This document shows positions 24,102 to 33,250 of a stretch of DNA of 64,000 bases, one piece after another. The stretch's first letter is position 1; each line of letters opens with the position of its first letter. The DNA comes from Alphaproteobacteria bacterium (GTDB lineage Bacteria > Pseudomonadota > Alphaproteobacteria > UBA8366). The stretch spans positions 149,273 through 213,272 of the forward strand of contig WHUA01000004.1 of assembly GCA_009377445.1 (NCBI GenBank). Reading direction: 5' to 3'. A model generated the notes under the pieces. It was not told the DNA's origin. It saw nothing but the letters and a program-made list of their open reading frames with translations, and made no database searches. Position numbers and translations under genes: made by a program.

Positions 24102-26798
24102 ATGGACGTGGTCGTCGTCGAATCGCCTTCAAAGGCGAAGACCATCAACAAGTACCTCGGACCGAACTTCAAAGTGGTCGCGAGCTACGGTCACGTGCGC
24201 GATCTTCCCGCCAAAGACGGGTCGGTCAAGCCGGACGACGATTTCTCCATGTCCTGGGAGATCGGCGCCGATTCCAAGAAACATATCGATGAAATCGCAA
24301 GGGCCCTCGACGGCGCCGAACACCTCTATCTGGCGACGGACCCGGACCGCGAGGGCGAGGCGATTTCGTGGCACGTGCAGCAGCTTCTCCGCGACCGGCG
24401 CAAGCTCGACGGCGTCGACGTAAAGCGCGTCGTATTCCACGAGATCACGAAGGACGCCGTTCTCGAGGCGATGAAGAATCCGCGCGAGCTGAACAAGGAG
24501 CTCGTCGACGCCTATCTCGCCCGCCGCGCGCTCGACTACCTCGTCGGGTTCAATCTCTCGCCGGTGCTGTGGCGCAAGCTGCCGGGCTCGCGATCCGCCG
24601 GCCGCGTGCAGTCGGTGGCGCTCCGCCTGATCTGCGAGCGCGAGGCGGAAATCGAGGTTTTCCAGCCGCGGGAGTACTGGACCATCGATGCGCTGATGGC
24701 GACCGCCGCGGGCGAGCCGTTCAGCGCCCACCTGACCCACCTCGACGGCAAGAAGCTCGGCCGGCTGGAGATCGCCAACGAGGAGGCGGCCAAGCGCGCG
24801 GTCGCCGCAATCCAGTCGAGCGACTTCCGCGTGTCGAGCGTGGAAAAGAAGACCGTGCAGCGCCACCCGGCGCCGCCCTTCACCACCTCGACGCTGCAAC
24901 AGGAAGCGAGCCGCAAGCTGGGCTTCGGCGCATCGCGCACGATGCAGGTCGCGCAGAAGCTCTACGAAGGCGTTCCAATCAAGGGCGAGACGGTCGGCCT
25001 GATCACCTATATGCGGACCGACAGCGTGACGCTCAGCGGCGAGGCGATCGCCGGCTGCCGGCGCCTGATCGATCGCGACTACGGCCCGCAATACAAGCCC
25101 GAGAAGCCGCGCGTCTACAAGACGAAGGCGAAGAACGCACAGGAGGCCCATGAGGCGATTCGGCCGACGGACCTGTTCCGGACGCCGTTGAGCGTGCGGT
25201 CCTATCTCGACGAGAACCAGTTCCGTTTGTACAGCCTGGTCTGGCAGCGGACGGTCGCCTGCGAGATGTCCAGCGCGCTGTTCGACCAGGCGGGCGTCGA
25301 CCTCACCGCGGCCGACGGCAAGACGATCCTGCGCGCCACAGGCTCGGTCATGAAGTTCGACGGCTTCCTGAAGCTCTACCAGGAGGGCGAGGACGACTCA
25401 TCCGACGAAAACGGCACGGACCGCCGCCTCCCCGACATGCAGGAGAGACAGCCGGTATCGACCCGCGAGGTCAAGCCGGAGCAGCATTTCACGCAGCCGC
25501 CGCCGCGCTACACCGAGGCGAGCCTGGTCAAGAAGATGGAGGAGCTCGGCATCGGCCGGCCGTCCACCTATGCGTCCACGCTGCGCGTCCTGCAGGATCG
25601 CAAATACGTCCTGCTCGACAAGAAGCGCTTCGTGCCGGAGGACCGCGGCCGGCTGGTCACCGCCTTCCTCTCCAACTTCTTCAGCAAGTATGTGGAGTAC
25701 GACTTCACCGCCGAGCTGGAGGAGAAACTCGACGACATCTCCGCCGGCGCGATCGACTGGAAGCGCGTGCTGCGCGAATTCTGGTCCGCCTTCTCGACGG
25801 CGGTGGCGAGCACCAGCGACCTGCGCATCAGCCAGGTGCTCGATGCGCTGGATGAGGACCTCGGCCCGCATTTCTTCCCGGTCGGCCCGAAAGGCGACAC
25901 GGAGGAGGCGCGCCGCTGCCCGGCTTGCGAGAACGGCCGCCTGAATCTCAAGCTCGGCAAGTTCGGCGCCTTCATCGGCTGCTCGAAGTATCCGGAATGC
26001 CGATACACGCATCGCCTCAACGCGGGCGGCGCCGACACCGACGACATGGTGCAGGGCGCCGAGCTCGCGGCCGGACCGAAGCTGCTGGGCAAGGACCCGG
26101 CGACCGGGCTCGACATCACGTTGCGCAAGGGCCCCTATGGCCTCTATGTGCAGCTCGGCGAGCAGGCGGCCAAGGAGAAAGGCAAGAAAGCGCCGCCCAA
26201 GCCCAAGCGCGCTTCCGTGCCGAAGCATGTCGCGACCGGCCGCATCGACCTGGAAATTGCGCTGGGATTGCTGTCGCTGCCGCGCGAGGTCGGGGCGCAT
26301 CCCGAGACTCGCCAGATGATCACCGCCGGAATCGGCCGATTCGGCCCATACGTCAAGCACGGCTCGAACTATGTCTCGCTCAAGGAGGACGACGTCCTCA
26401 CCATCGGGTTGAACCGCGCGGTTTCGCTCATCGCCGAATCGCCGGGACACGGCGCCAACGAGCTCGGCGCGCACCCGGACGACGGCAAGCCGGTTTCGAT
26501 CCGCAAGGGCCGCTTCGGCTATTACGTGAAGCATGGCCGGGTGAATGCGACGCTGCCGAAGGATACCGACGAGAAGTCGGTCACCCTGGACGAGGCGATC
26601 GCGCTGCTGGCCGCGAAAGCGAGCAAGGGCGGCGGGAAGAAAGCCAAAGCAAAGGCGCCGGAGAACACTGGCGGCGAGAAAACGCCCGCCAAGAAAGCAA
26701 CCAGGAAGGCGAGCAAGCCTAAGGGCAAGCGCAAGACCGCCAAGACCGATCCGGACGGCCGGACGGACGCGGACGGCAGCGCCGAGGCCGCCGACTGA
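24102..26798 (+). CDS. topA: DNA topoisomerase I (type IA)
   Basis: An 898-residue topoisomerase. The Toprim domain is at the start (VVVESPSKAKTINKYLG, TDPDREGE). The active-site tyrosine lies in GLITYMRTDSVTL near residue 308, and HEAIRPTD follows. There is a single four-cysteine finger (CPAC...CSKYPEC) near residue 610. Three TopA C-terminal repeats follow (KGPYGLYVQLGE, IGRFGPYVKHG, KGRFGYYVKHG), and a Lys/Ala-rich tail ends the protein. It relaxes negative supercoils. GGAAAGAG precedes the ATG. The 221 bases upstream carry no gene. rnr starts five bases after its stop. Confidence 0.96.
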   Translation: MDVVVVESPSKAKTINKYLGPNFKVVASYGHVRDLPAKDGSVKPDDDFSMSWEIGADSKKHIDEIARALDGAEHLYLATDPDREGEAISWHVQQLLRDRRKLDGVDVKRVVFHEITKDAVLEAMKNPRELNKELVDAYLARRALDYLVGFNLSPVLWRKLPGSRSAGRVQSVALRLICEREAEIEVFQPREYWTIDALMATAAGEPFSAHLTHLDGKKLGRLEIANEEAAKRAVAAIQSSDFRVSSVEKKTVQRHPAPPFTTSTLQQEASRKLGFGASRTMQVAQKLYEGVPIKGETVGLITYMRTDSVTLSGEAIAGCRRLIDRDYGPQYKPEKPRVYKTKAKNAQEAHEAIRPTDLFRTPLSVRSYLDENQFRLYSLVWQRTVACEMSSALFDQAGVDLTAADGKTILRATGSVMKFDGFLKLYQEGEDDSSDENGTDRRLPDMQERQPVSTREVKPEQHFTQPPPRYTEASLVKKMEELGIGRPSTYASTLRVLQDRKYVLLDKKRFVPEDRGRLVTAFLSNFFSKYVEYDFTAELEEKLDDISAGAIDWKRVLREFWSAFSTAVASTSDLRISQVLDALDEDLGPHFFPVGPKGDTEEARRCPACENGRLNLKLGKFGAFIGCSKYPECRYTHRLNAGGADTDDMVQGAELAAGPKLLGKDPATGLDITLRKGPYGLYVQLGEQAAKEKGKKAPPKPKRASVPKHVATGRIDLEIALGLLSLPREVGAHPETRQMITAGIGRFGPYVKHGSNYVSLKEDDVLTIGLNRAVSLIAESPGHGANELGAHPDDGKPVSIRKGRFGYYVKHGRVNATLPKDTDEKSVTLDEAIALLAAKASKGGGKKAKAKAPENTGGEKTPAKKATRKASKPKGKRKTAKTDPDGRTDADGSAEAAD

Positions 26799-26803
26799 TC
26801 CTC

Positions 26804-29053
26804 TTGACCGCGCGCATCCCCAAATCCGTCCCCCTGCCGAGCAAGCGCCAGCTCATCGAATACGTGAAGGAGAGTCCGGACACGCCGACCCGGCGCGACA
26901 TCGCGCGCGCCTTCGGCATCCGCGGCGCCGACCGCGCCTGGCTGCGGCAGGTCCTGCGCGAGCTCGAGGACGACGGGCTGATCCTCCGCCATAAGGGCCG
27001 CCGGATCGGCGCGGTGGACCGGCTTCCGCCGGTGGCGGTGCTCGAGGTCGCCTCTGTCGACGACGACGGCGACGCGCTGTGCCGCCCCGTTTCCGAGGAC
27101 GAATCGGTCGCCGCGGCCGGCCTGACCATCCGCCTCAAGCAGGGACGCGGACGGGCGCCGGGCATCGGCGACCGCGTGCTGGCGCGCCTCACGCGGATCG
27201 AGGAGGATACCTACGAAGCCCGGCCGATACGCTTCCTGGGGTCGGTGCCGCAAGCCTTCCTCGCCGTATACGAGACGGACCGGAACGGCGGCGCGGTGCG
27301 ATCGGTCGACCGGCGCGTGAAGCTCCACTACCAGGTCCCGGAGCGCCACCGCGGCGGCGCGGAGAACGGCGACTACGTCCGGGCCGAGCCCCTGGCCGGC
27401 AGGAACCGCGAAGCGCGGGTGATCGAGCGCATCGGCAACAACACGGACGCGCGCAGCTTCAGCCTGCTGGCGATCCGGAGCCAGGAGATCCCGGTCGAAT
27501 TTCCGAAAGACGCGCTGGCGGAGGCGGAATCGCTGAAGCCGCCCGTGCTCGGAAAGCGCACCGATTTCCGAAAAACCCCGCTGGTCACGATCGACGGGCC
27601 CGACGCGCGCGACTTCGACGATGCGGTGTGGGCGGAGCCGGACCCCAATCCCAAGAACCGCGGTGGCTGGCACGCCATCGTCGCCATCGCCGACGTCGCC
27701 TGGTACGTGCGGCCCGCCGGCGCGCTCGACCGCGCCGCCCATGAGCGCGGCAACTCCGTCTATTTTCCCGACCGCGTCGTGCCGATGCTGCCGGAGCACC
27801 TTTCCAACGGCCTGTGTTCGCTCAAGCCCGACGAAGAGCGAGCCTGCCTCGCCGTCCATCTTTGGATCGACAGCGGCGGCGCGCTCCAGGACTGGCGGTT
27901 CGAGCGCGGGCTGATGCGCTCCGCCGCCCGCCTCACCTACGAGCAGGTCCAGCGGGCGCAGGACGGACAGCCCGACGACACGACCGGGCCGATGCGGCAA
28001 TCGGTTATCGATCCCCTGTTCGCCGTCTACGGCGCGCTGCGAAAGGCCCGCGACCGCCGCGGCACGCTCGACCTCGATCTGCCCGAACGCCAGGTCCTGC
28101 TGGGCGAGAACGGCCATGTGCGCGCCATCGTGCCGCGCCCGCGCTACGACAGCCACCGGCTGATCGAAGAGCTGATGATCGCTGCCAACGTCGCCGCCGC
28201 CGAGGTCCTGCACGCGGCCCGCCTGCCGGCGATGCGGCGCATCCACGAGCCCCCGGACCCGGAAGCCCTGGAAGCCCTGCGGCAGTCGCTCCAGTCTTTC
28301 GGGCTCAATCTGGTAAAGGGCAGCGCCGTCCGGCCGGTGGTGTTCGCGGGCATCCTGAAGCAGGTTGCCGGTACCGAAAATGCCGAGCTGGTCAGCGACC
28401 TGATCCTGCGCAGCCAGATGCAGGCCTATTACGGCCCGGCGGATCTCGGCCATTTCGGCCTCGCGCTCCGGCGGTATTGCCACTTCACCTCGCCGATCCG
28501 GCGCTATTCTGACGTACTGGTCCATCGCGCCCTCATCGACGCCTGCAAGCTCGGCAAGGACGGGCTCAGCGAAGACGACGTCGCGCGCTTCGACCACACC
28601 GCGGAGCATATCTCGGCGACCGAGCGGCGCGCCGCGATGGCCGAGCGCAACGCGCTCGACCGCTACACCACGGCCTTCCTGGCGGAACGGGTCGGCTCGC
28701 AATTCAGCGCCCGCATCACGGGCGTGACCCGATACGGGCTGTTCGTCCGCCTGCACGAGACCGGCGCCGACGGCCTGGTCCCGATACGCTCCCTGCCCGA
28801 CGACTGGTACGATCATGACGAGGTGCGCCACCAGCTCGTGGGCCGGAATACGGGCGGTACCTACACGCTCGGCGAGCCGGTCACGGTCGAGCTGATGGAC
28901 GCCGACGTGGCGACCGGCAGCATGTCCTTCAGACTGATCGAGGGCGGCAAACCGGGAAAGCCTTCGACCGGACGGCGCGGCGCAAAGAAAAAAGGCATCC
29001 GCAATGCCCGGCCGTCTCAAAAGGCGCAACGCCGTCGAAAACGGACTAGATAG
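26804..29053 (+). CDS. rnr: Ribonuclease R
   Basis: A 749-residue RNase II/R-family exonuclease. In order it has an N-terminal winged helix (PTRRDIARAFGIRGADRAWL), cold-shock-like domains, the RNB catalytic domain with GPDARDFDDAVWAEPD supplying the metal-binding aspartates, the YCHFTSPIRRYSDVLVHR motif, an S1 domain (FSARITGVTRYGLFVRLHETGADGLVP), and a basic tail ending KAQRRRKRTR. It degrades structured RNA 3' to 5'. The start is TTG 26804, five bases after topA, so the two are an operon. A long opposite-strand frame across it is a shadow. Confidence 0.95.
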   Translation: MTARIPKSVPLPSKRQLIEYVKESPDTPTRRDIARAFGIRGADRAWLRQVLRELEDDGLILRHKGRRIGAVDRLPPVAVLEVASVDDDGDALCRPVSEDESVAAAGLTIRLKQGRGRAPGIGDRVLARLTRIEEDTYEARPIRFLGSVPQAFLAVYETDRNGGAVRSVDRRVKLHYQVPERHRGGAENGDYVRAEPLAGRNREARVIERIGNNTDARSFSLLAIRSQEIPVEFPKDALAEAESLKPPVLGKRTDFRKTPLVTIDGPDARDFDDAVWAEPDPNPKNRGGWHAIVAIADVAWYVRPAGALDRAAHERGNSVYFPDRVVPMLPEHLSNGLCSLKPDEERACLAVHLWIDSGGALQDWRFERGLMRSAARLTYEQVQRAQDGQPDDTTGPMRQSVIDPLFAVYGALRKARDRRGTLDLDLPERQVLLGENGHVRAIVPRPRYDSHRLIEELMIAANVAAAEVLHAARLPAMRRIHEPPDPEALEALRQSLQSFGLNLVKGSAVRPVVFAGILKQVAGTENAELVSDLILRSQMQAYYGPADLGHFGLALRRYCHFTSPIRRYSDVLVHRALIDACKLGKDGLSEDDVARFDHTAEHISATERRAAMAERNALDRYTTAFLAERVGSQFSARITGVTRYGLFVRLHETGADGLVPIRSLPDDWYDHDEVRHQLVGRNTGGTYTLGEPVTVELMDADVATGSMSFRLIEGGKPGKPSTGRRGAKKKGIRNARPSQKAQRRRKRTR

Positions 29054-29210
29054 ACGGGACAAGCTTAACAGCGGCCCCACTTCCCGCTAACCTGGAAAAA
29101 ATTCCGGCTTCGGCACGGAAGATAACCAGTTCGGCAGGGATCGACCGTCAGGTATGGGTATTTTTGGAACCGAGCATGGGCATCGCTCCCGGCTCACGGC
29201 GGCACGGCGG

Positions 29211-30779
29211 ATGCGCGTCTCGACGCGCGCCGGCAGCCCCAAATCAGGCAAGATCGCCGCGTCGGCCGCGGCCATCGCGTTGCTTCTCGGCTGCAGCGGT
29301 TCCGATGGCAACCACCCGGACTTCGGCGACCTGAACTCGCAGCGGATGCTGCAGGTCGGACTGACCGACATCCAGCAGATCTACATCGACGAGCCCAGCG
29401 TCTCCGATCTCGCGGTGGCGGGCCTTAAAGGCCTGCAGCGCATCGAGCCCGACTTCAACGTCGAGCGCCAGGCGGACATCGTGAGGATCAGCCTCCGGGA
29501 GTCGTCGGCAGGTTTCGTCAAGGCGCCGCAATCGAACGATGCCCAGGCCTGGGCCACGACCGTCTCCCAGCTTCTGAACGACGGCCGCAAGCTGTCCGGA
29601 AGGCTCGGCCAGGCGCGCTCGGAGGAGATCTATACCGCCCTGTTCGAGAGCGTGGCGAGCAAGCTCGATCCCTATTCGCGCTATTCCGGCGCCGGCGAGG
29701 CGCGCGAAAGCCGGGCCAGCCGCGACGGTTTCGGCGGGATCGGCGTAACTATCATTCCGCACCACGACGGCGTGGAGGTCACCGAGGTCGCGGCGGGCCT
29801 GCCGGCGGAGAAGTCGGGCCTCCACCGCAGCGACGTGATCCTGTCGATCGACGGCGAGAAGGTCGCCGGCCTCGACCTGCAAGCCGTGGCCGTCATGCTG
29901 CAGGGGCCCGTCGGCGATGCGGTCAAGCTGAACGTCCGCAGCAAGGGCAAGGAGCGTTCCGGAACGGTCGTCGTCGAACGCACGCATATAACGCCGCAGA
30001 CGGTCTTCTTCCGCAGGGAAGGCAGCTTCGCGCTCATCGAGATTACCAGCTTCAACGCCGAGACGGCGGCGTCCATCGCGCAGGCCGTCTACCGCGCCCG
30101 CCACGACATGGGCGAAGCGTTGCGCGGCATCATCCTCGATCTCCGGAACAATCCGGGCGGCCTCCTGCATCAATCCGTGCGTGTCGCAGACCTGTTCATC
30201 GAATCCGGCCGCATCATCTCGACCCGCGGGCGCCATCGCGACAGCCTGCAGATCTTCGACGCAACGCCGGGCGATATTTCCGACGGGCTGCCGATCGCCG
30301 TCCTGATGAACGGTTACTCGGCCTCGGCCGCCGAAATACTCGCCGCTGCGTTGCAGGATCGTGGCCGCGCCGTCGTCATCGGCTCGACGAGCTACGGCAA
30401 GGGCACGGTACAGACGGTGCTGCGGATGCCCAACGACGGCGAGCTCATTCTCACCTGGGCGCGCCTGCATGCCCCGTCCGGCTACAGCATGCATGGCCTC
30501 GGCGTCGTCCCCACGATCTGTACCGGCGGCCTCCACCGCAGTGCGAACGATCTCGTCAAGGCAGCGCTGGCGCAAAACGCGCCGTGGAGGCGCATGCTGT
30601 CGATACGCCGGAACTATGCGGACGCCAGCGCCGACGAGCGCAAACAGGTCGAGAGCTTCTGCCCTGCGGGGCAGAAGTCGGAGGATGGCGTCGATCTCGA
30701 GGTTGCGAAATCGTTGCTCGGCGTGCAGAAAGGATACATGCAGACGATCCAGATTGCGCGCACGGCGAATGGCTTCTGA
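29211..30779 (+). CDS. S41-family C-terminal processing protease, predicted lipoprotein
   Basis: A 522-residue protein. The lipobox LLGC after a short hydrophobic stretch (IAASAAAIALLLGC) puts the lipidated Cys at residue 28 from ATG 29211; ATG 29154 would give a long pre-signal, but it cannot be excluded. A PDZ domain follows (GIGVTIIPHHDGVEVTEVAAGLPAEKSGL). The S41 protease domain has the catalytic Ser in MNGYSASAAEIL and Lys in STSYGKGTVQTVL. CtpA-type enzymes trim or degrade periplasmic proteins, often with envelope hydrolases as targets. It overlaps the NUDIX gene by 11 bases. Confidence 0.86.
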   Translation: MRVSTRAGSPKSGKIAASAAAIALLLGCSGSDGNHPDFGDLNSQRMLQVGLTDIQQIYIDEPSVSDLAVAGLKGLQRIEPDFNVERQADIVRISLRESSAGFVKAPQSNDAQAWATTVSQLLNDGRKLSGRLGQARSEEIYTALFESVASKLDPYSRYSGAGEARESRASRDGFGGIGVTIIPHHDGVEVTEVAAGLPAEKSGLHRSDVILSIDGEKVAGLDLQAVAVMLQGPVGDAVKLNVRSKGKERSGTVVVERTHITPQTVFFRREGSFALIEITSFNAETAASIAQAVYRARHDMGEALRGIILDLRNNPGGLLHQSVRVADLFIESGRIISTRGRHRDSLQIFDATPGDISDGLPIAVLMNGYSASAAEILAAALQDRGRAVVIGSTSYGKGTVQTVLRMPNDGELILTWARLHAPSGYSMHGLGVVPTICTGGLHRSANDLVKAALAQNAPWRRMLSIRRNYADASADERKQVESFCPAGQKSEDGVDLEVAKSLLGVQKGYMQTIQIARTANGF

Positions 30780-31473
30780 CCCGAGCTCTTCCGATACGCC
30801 CCCCATACCGGTAGAACCCCGCGACGCAGCCAGCCTCGTGCTGGTCCGCGACGGCGCGGCCGGACCGGAAGTCCTGATGGGCCGGCGGCCCAAATCGGCG
30901 CGTTTCATGCCGGGGGTTCACGTTTTCCCGGGCGGCGCCGTCGACGAGTCCGATTTCGTTCTCGAGAGCGACCACGCCCTTGCCGACCATGTGCTGGCGC
31001 GCGTACGCCGGCAGGCCGCGCAGCCGCTTGCGCGCGCGCTCGCCTGGACCGCGGTGAGGGAAACCTGGGAAGAGACGGGCCTGCTCCTCGGCGCCGCCGG
31101 CCGCGTTACCGGGGATGCCGGCTGCCCGGCAGTGCAGGCATTCAATGGAGCGGGGCTTGCGCCGGACCTGGCGTCGCTGGACTACCTGATGCGCGCGGTC
31201 ACGCCGCCCTACATTCCGATCCGCTTCAATACCCGCTTCTTCATCGCCGACGGCGCGGCCGTGCGCGGGCCGCTCCGTCCCTGCCCGGAGCTCGAGGAGG
31301 TCGGCTGGCACCCGATGGACGAGGCCCTGCGCCTTTCCATCGTCAACGTGACGGAAATCGTCCTGAACGCGGCCAAGCGGTACTGGGAAGCGAGGCCCGA
31401 ACCCGACCCGCTGCGGCCCACGACGATGTTCACCCAGGATGCGCCGGGGCATATCGTGCTGCGGGAGGAATAG
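30769..31473 (+). CDS. NUDIX hydrolase
   Basis: A 234-residue protein with a NUDIX fold. The core RETWEETGLLLG lies near residue 88 and fits the second half of the NUDIX box; the first Glu of the classic box is not conserved, as in the NUDT19-like subgroup that acts on larger CoA-type or nucleoside diphosphates. GRRPKSARFMPGVHVFPGGAVD is also typical of this subgroup. ATG 30769 lies inside the 3' end of the protease gene (11-base overlap), so they are co-translated. The substrate is open. rpmG follows 76 bases later. Confidence 0.84.
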   Translation: MASDPSSSDTPPIPVEPRDAASLVLVRDGAAGPEVLMGRRPKSARFMPGVHVFPGGAVDESDFVLESDHALADHVLARVRRQAAQPLARALAWTAVRETWEETGLLLGAAGRVTGDAGCPAVQAFNGAGLAPDLASLDYLMRAVTPPYIPIRFNTRFFIADGAAVRGPLRPCPELEEVGWHPMDEALRLSIVNVTEIVLNAAKRYWEARPEPDPLRPTTMFTQDAPGHIVLREE

Positions 31474-31549
31474 CCTTGACTTCGGGGTCCTGCCGGTCTT
31501 TTATCCGCCTCCATCGACCTTTCCGCGCGGCTGTTGACGGACGTTAACC

Positions 31550-31717
<168 letters not shown>

Positions 31718-31752
31718 GGCGGTTGCGCCGCGCCGGCTCCGCGCAATGCAAG

Positions 31753-31775
31753 AGGCCGCCTTCAGGGCGGCCTTT
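31753..31775. terminator. Bidirectional intrinsic terminator between rpmG and divK
   Basis: A perfect 8-bp stem, AGGCCGCC with GGCGGCCT around the loop TTCAG, is followed by TTTC on the rpmG strand. The base-paired A and T ends could serve both converging genes. The T-tract is short. Confidence 0.75.
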
Positions 31776-31795
31776 CGACTTTCAGGGCCTGCCGG

Positions 31796-32161
31796 TCAGG
31801 TCAGAAACTTTTCGACCGTCTCCAGGAAATTGACGACGGAAATCGGCTTGGAGATATAGGCTTCGCAGCCGCCTTCGCGGATTTTTTCCTCGTCGCCCTT
31901 CATCGCGAAGGCCGTCACGGCGATCACCGGAATCGACCGGAGTTCCTCGTCTTCCTTGAGCCACTTGGTGACTTCGAGGCCGGAGACTTCGGGCAACTGA
32001 ATGTCCATCAGGATCAGGTCGGGCTTGTGGGTGCGGGCAACCTTCAGCGCCTCCATTCCGTCGCGGGACTGCAACACGTTGTAGCCCTGCGCTTCGAGCA
32101 GGTCGTGAAACAGCTTCATATTTAGCTCGTTATCCTCGACGACGAGGATCGACTTCGCCAT
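31796..32161 (-). CDS. divK: Single-domain response regulator DivK
   Basis: A 121-residue receiver domain with no output domain. The acidic pocket is VEDNE, the phospho-acceptor is Asp53 in [13 protein letters not shown] (the same number as in Caulobacter DivK), the switch Thr/Ser is in [20 protein letters not shown], and the Lys is in YISKPISV. DivK couples the PleC/DivJ kinases to the CtrA pathway and cell polarity. ATG 32161 has GGAG before it; an earlier ATG at 32185 is less likely. It is divergent from the ROK kinase gene, and pleD is not next to it. The presence of divK supports an active CtrA system. Confidence 0.92.
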   Translation of the reverse strand: MAKSILVVEDNELNMKLFHDLLEAQGYNVLQSRDGMEALKVARTHKPDLILMDIQLPEVSGLEVTKWLKEDEELRSIPVIAVTAFAMKGDEEKIREGGCEAYISKPISVVNFLETVEKFLT

Positions 32162-32330
32162 TTCGGCTCCATCCCGTCTGGCCAACCACCACTACAACTA
32201 ATACTCGCGCCACCCCCGATGTGCAATGCTGAACCAAATTCTTGCGCGACTGTATACTAGGGTAGAAATCGCGCCGACTTTGCTGCGACATGACGTGCGA
32301 CGACAACTGCCGGGGACACCAGGTTTCGAC

Positions 32331-33248
32331 ATGAAAGCGGAACTGCGGATGGGCGTCGACATCGGCGGCACCAAGCTGGAGGCCGCCGTGCTGGACGCAT
32401 CGGGCGATATCATTGCGCGCCGGCGCGTCGCGACGCCGGAAGACTACGATGCCGCCGTCGCAGCGCTTGCGGCGCTCGTGACAGGGATGGAAAGCGAAGT
32501 CGGCACGCGCTGCAGCGTCGGCCTAGGCATACCGGGCGCGATCTCGCCTGCGACCGGCCTCGTCAAAAACGTCTACAACGCGCCCTTCAACGGCAAGCCG
32601 CTCGACCGCGATCTGGCGCAGCGCCTCCACCGCCCGTTGCGCGTCATGAACGATGCCAACTGCTTCGCGCTGTCGGAGGCGACCGATGGCAGCGCCCGAG
32701 GACAAAAACTGGTTTTCGGCGTCATCGTCGGCACGGGCTGCGGCGGCGGCATCGTTCTCGACGGCAAGCCGCTGGTCGGCGCCAATGCGATTTCGGGCGA
32801 ATGGGGCCACAATCCCCTCCCCTGGGCCGGCGACGACGAGCGCCCGGGATTCGCCTGCGCCTGCGGCAAGCTGGGCTGCATCGAGACTTTCCTCTCCGGC
32901 ACCGGGTTCGCCGCGCACCACAACGCCAGGTACGGGACCGGCCTGCAAGCCCATGAGATCGCCACCCGGGCGGAGGCTGGAGACGCCGATGCCGCCGCGA
33001 CCCTCGCCATTTACGAGAACCGCATGGCGCGCGCGCTCGCCGGCGTCATAAACCTGCTCGACCCCGATGCGATCGTGCTCGGCGGCGGCATGTCCAATGT
33101 CCAAAGCCTTTATCGCCAAGTTCCGCGCCTATGGGGCCAGTGGGTGTTTTCCGATCGCGTCGATACGAAACTCCTGCCACCCCGCTTCGGCGATTCGAGC
33201 GGCGTCCGGGGCGCCGCATGGCTGTGGCCCATCGGCGCCGAGACGTAG
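32331..33248 (+). CDS. ROK-family sugar kinase (fructokinase-like)
   Basis: A 305-residue ROK protein with no DNA-binding domain, so it is a kinase and not a repressor. It starts MGVDIGGTKLEAAVLD, the ATP-binding phosphate loop, with the catalytic Asp in VMNDANCFALSEA. The ROK zinc signature is GHNPLPWAGDDERPGFACACGKLGCIETFLSG. Such enzymes phosphorylate fructose, glucose, mannose or N-acetylglucosamine; the PLPW pattern is commonest in fructokinase/GlcNAc kinases. The upstream in-frame ATG at 32226 is unlikely. dinB begins two bases after its stop. Confidence 0.88.
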   Translation: MKAELRMGVDIGGTKLEAAVLDASGDIIARRRVATPEDYDAAVAALAALVTGMESEVGTRCSVGLGIPGAISPATGLVKNVYNAPFNGKPLDRDLAQRLHRPLRVMNDANCFALSEATDGSARGQKLVFGVIVGTGCGGGIVLDGKPLVGANAISGEWGHNPLPWAGDDERPGFACACGKLGCIETFLSGTGFAAHHNARYGTGLQAHEIATRAEAGDADAAATLAIYENRMARALAGVINLLDPDAIVLGGGMSNVQSLYRQVPRLWGQWVFSDRVDTKLLPPRFGDSSGVRGAAWLWPIGAET

Positions 33249-33250
33249 CC

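Noticed and set aside
26522..29080. An 852-codon frame on the minus strand, antisense to rnr
   Set aside because: It mirrors the codon structure of rnr, has no recognisable domain, and rnr is fully convincing. Long antisense frames are expected at this GC content.
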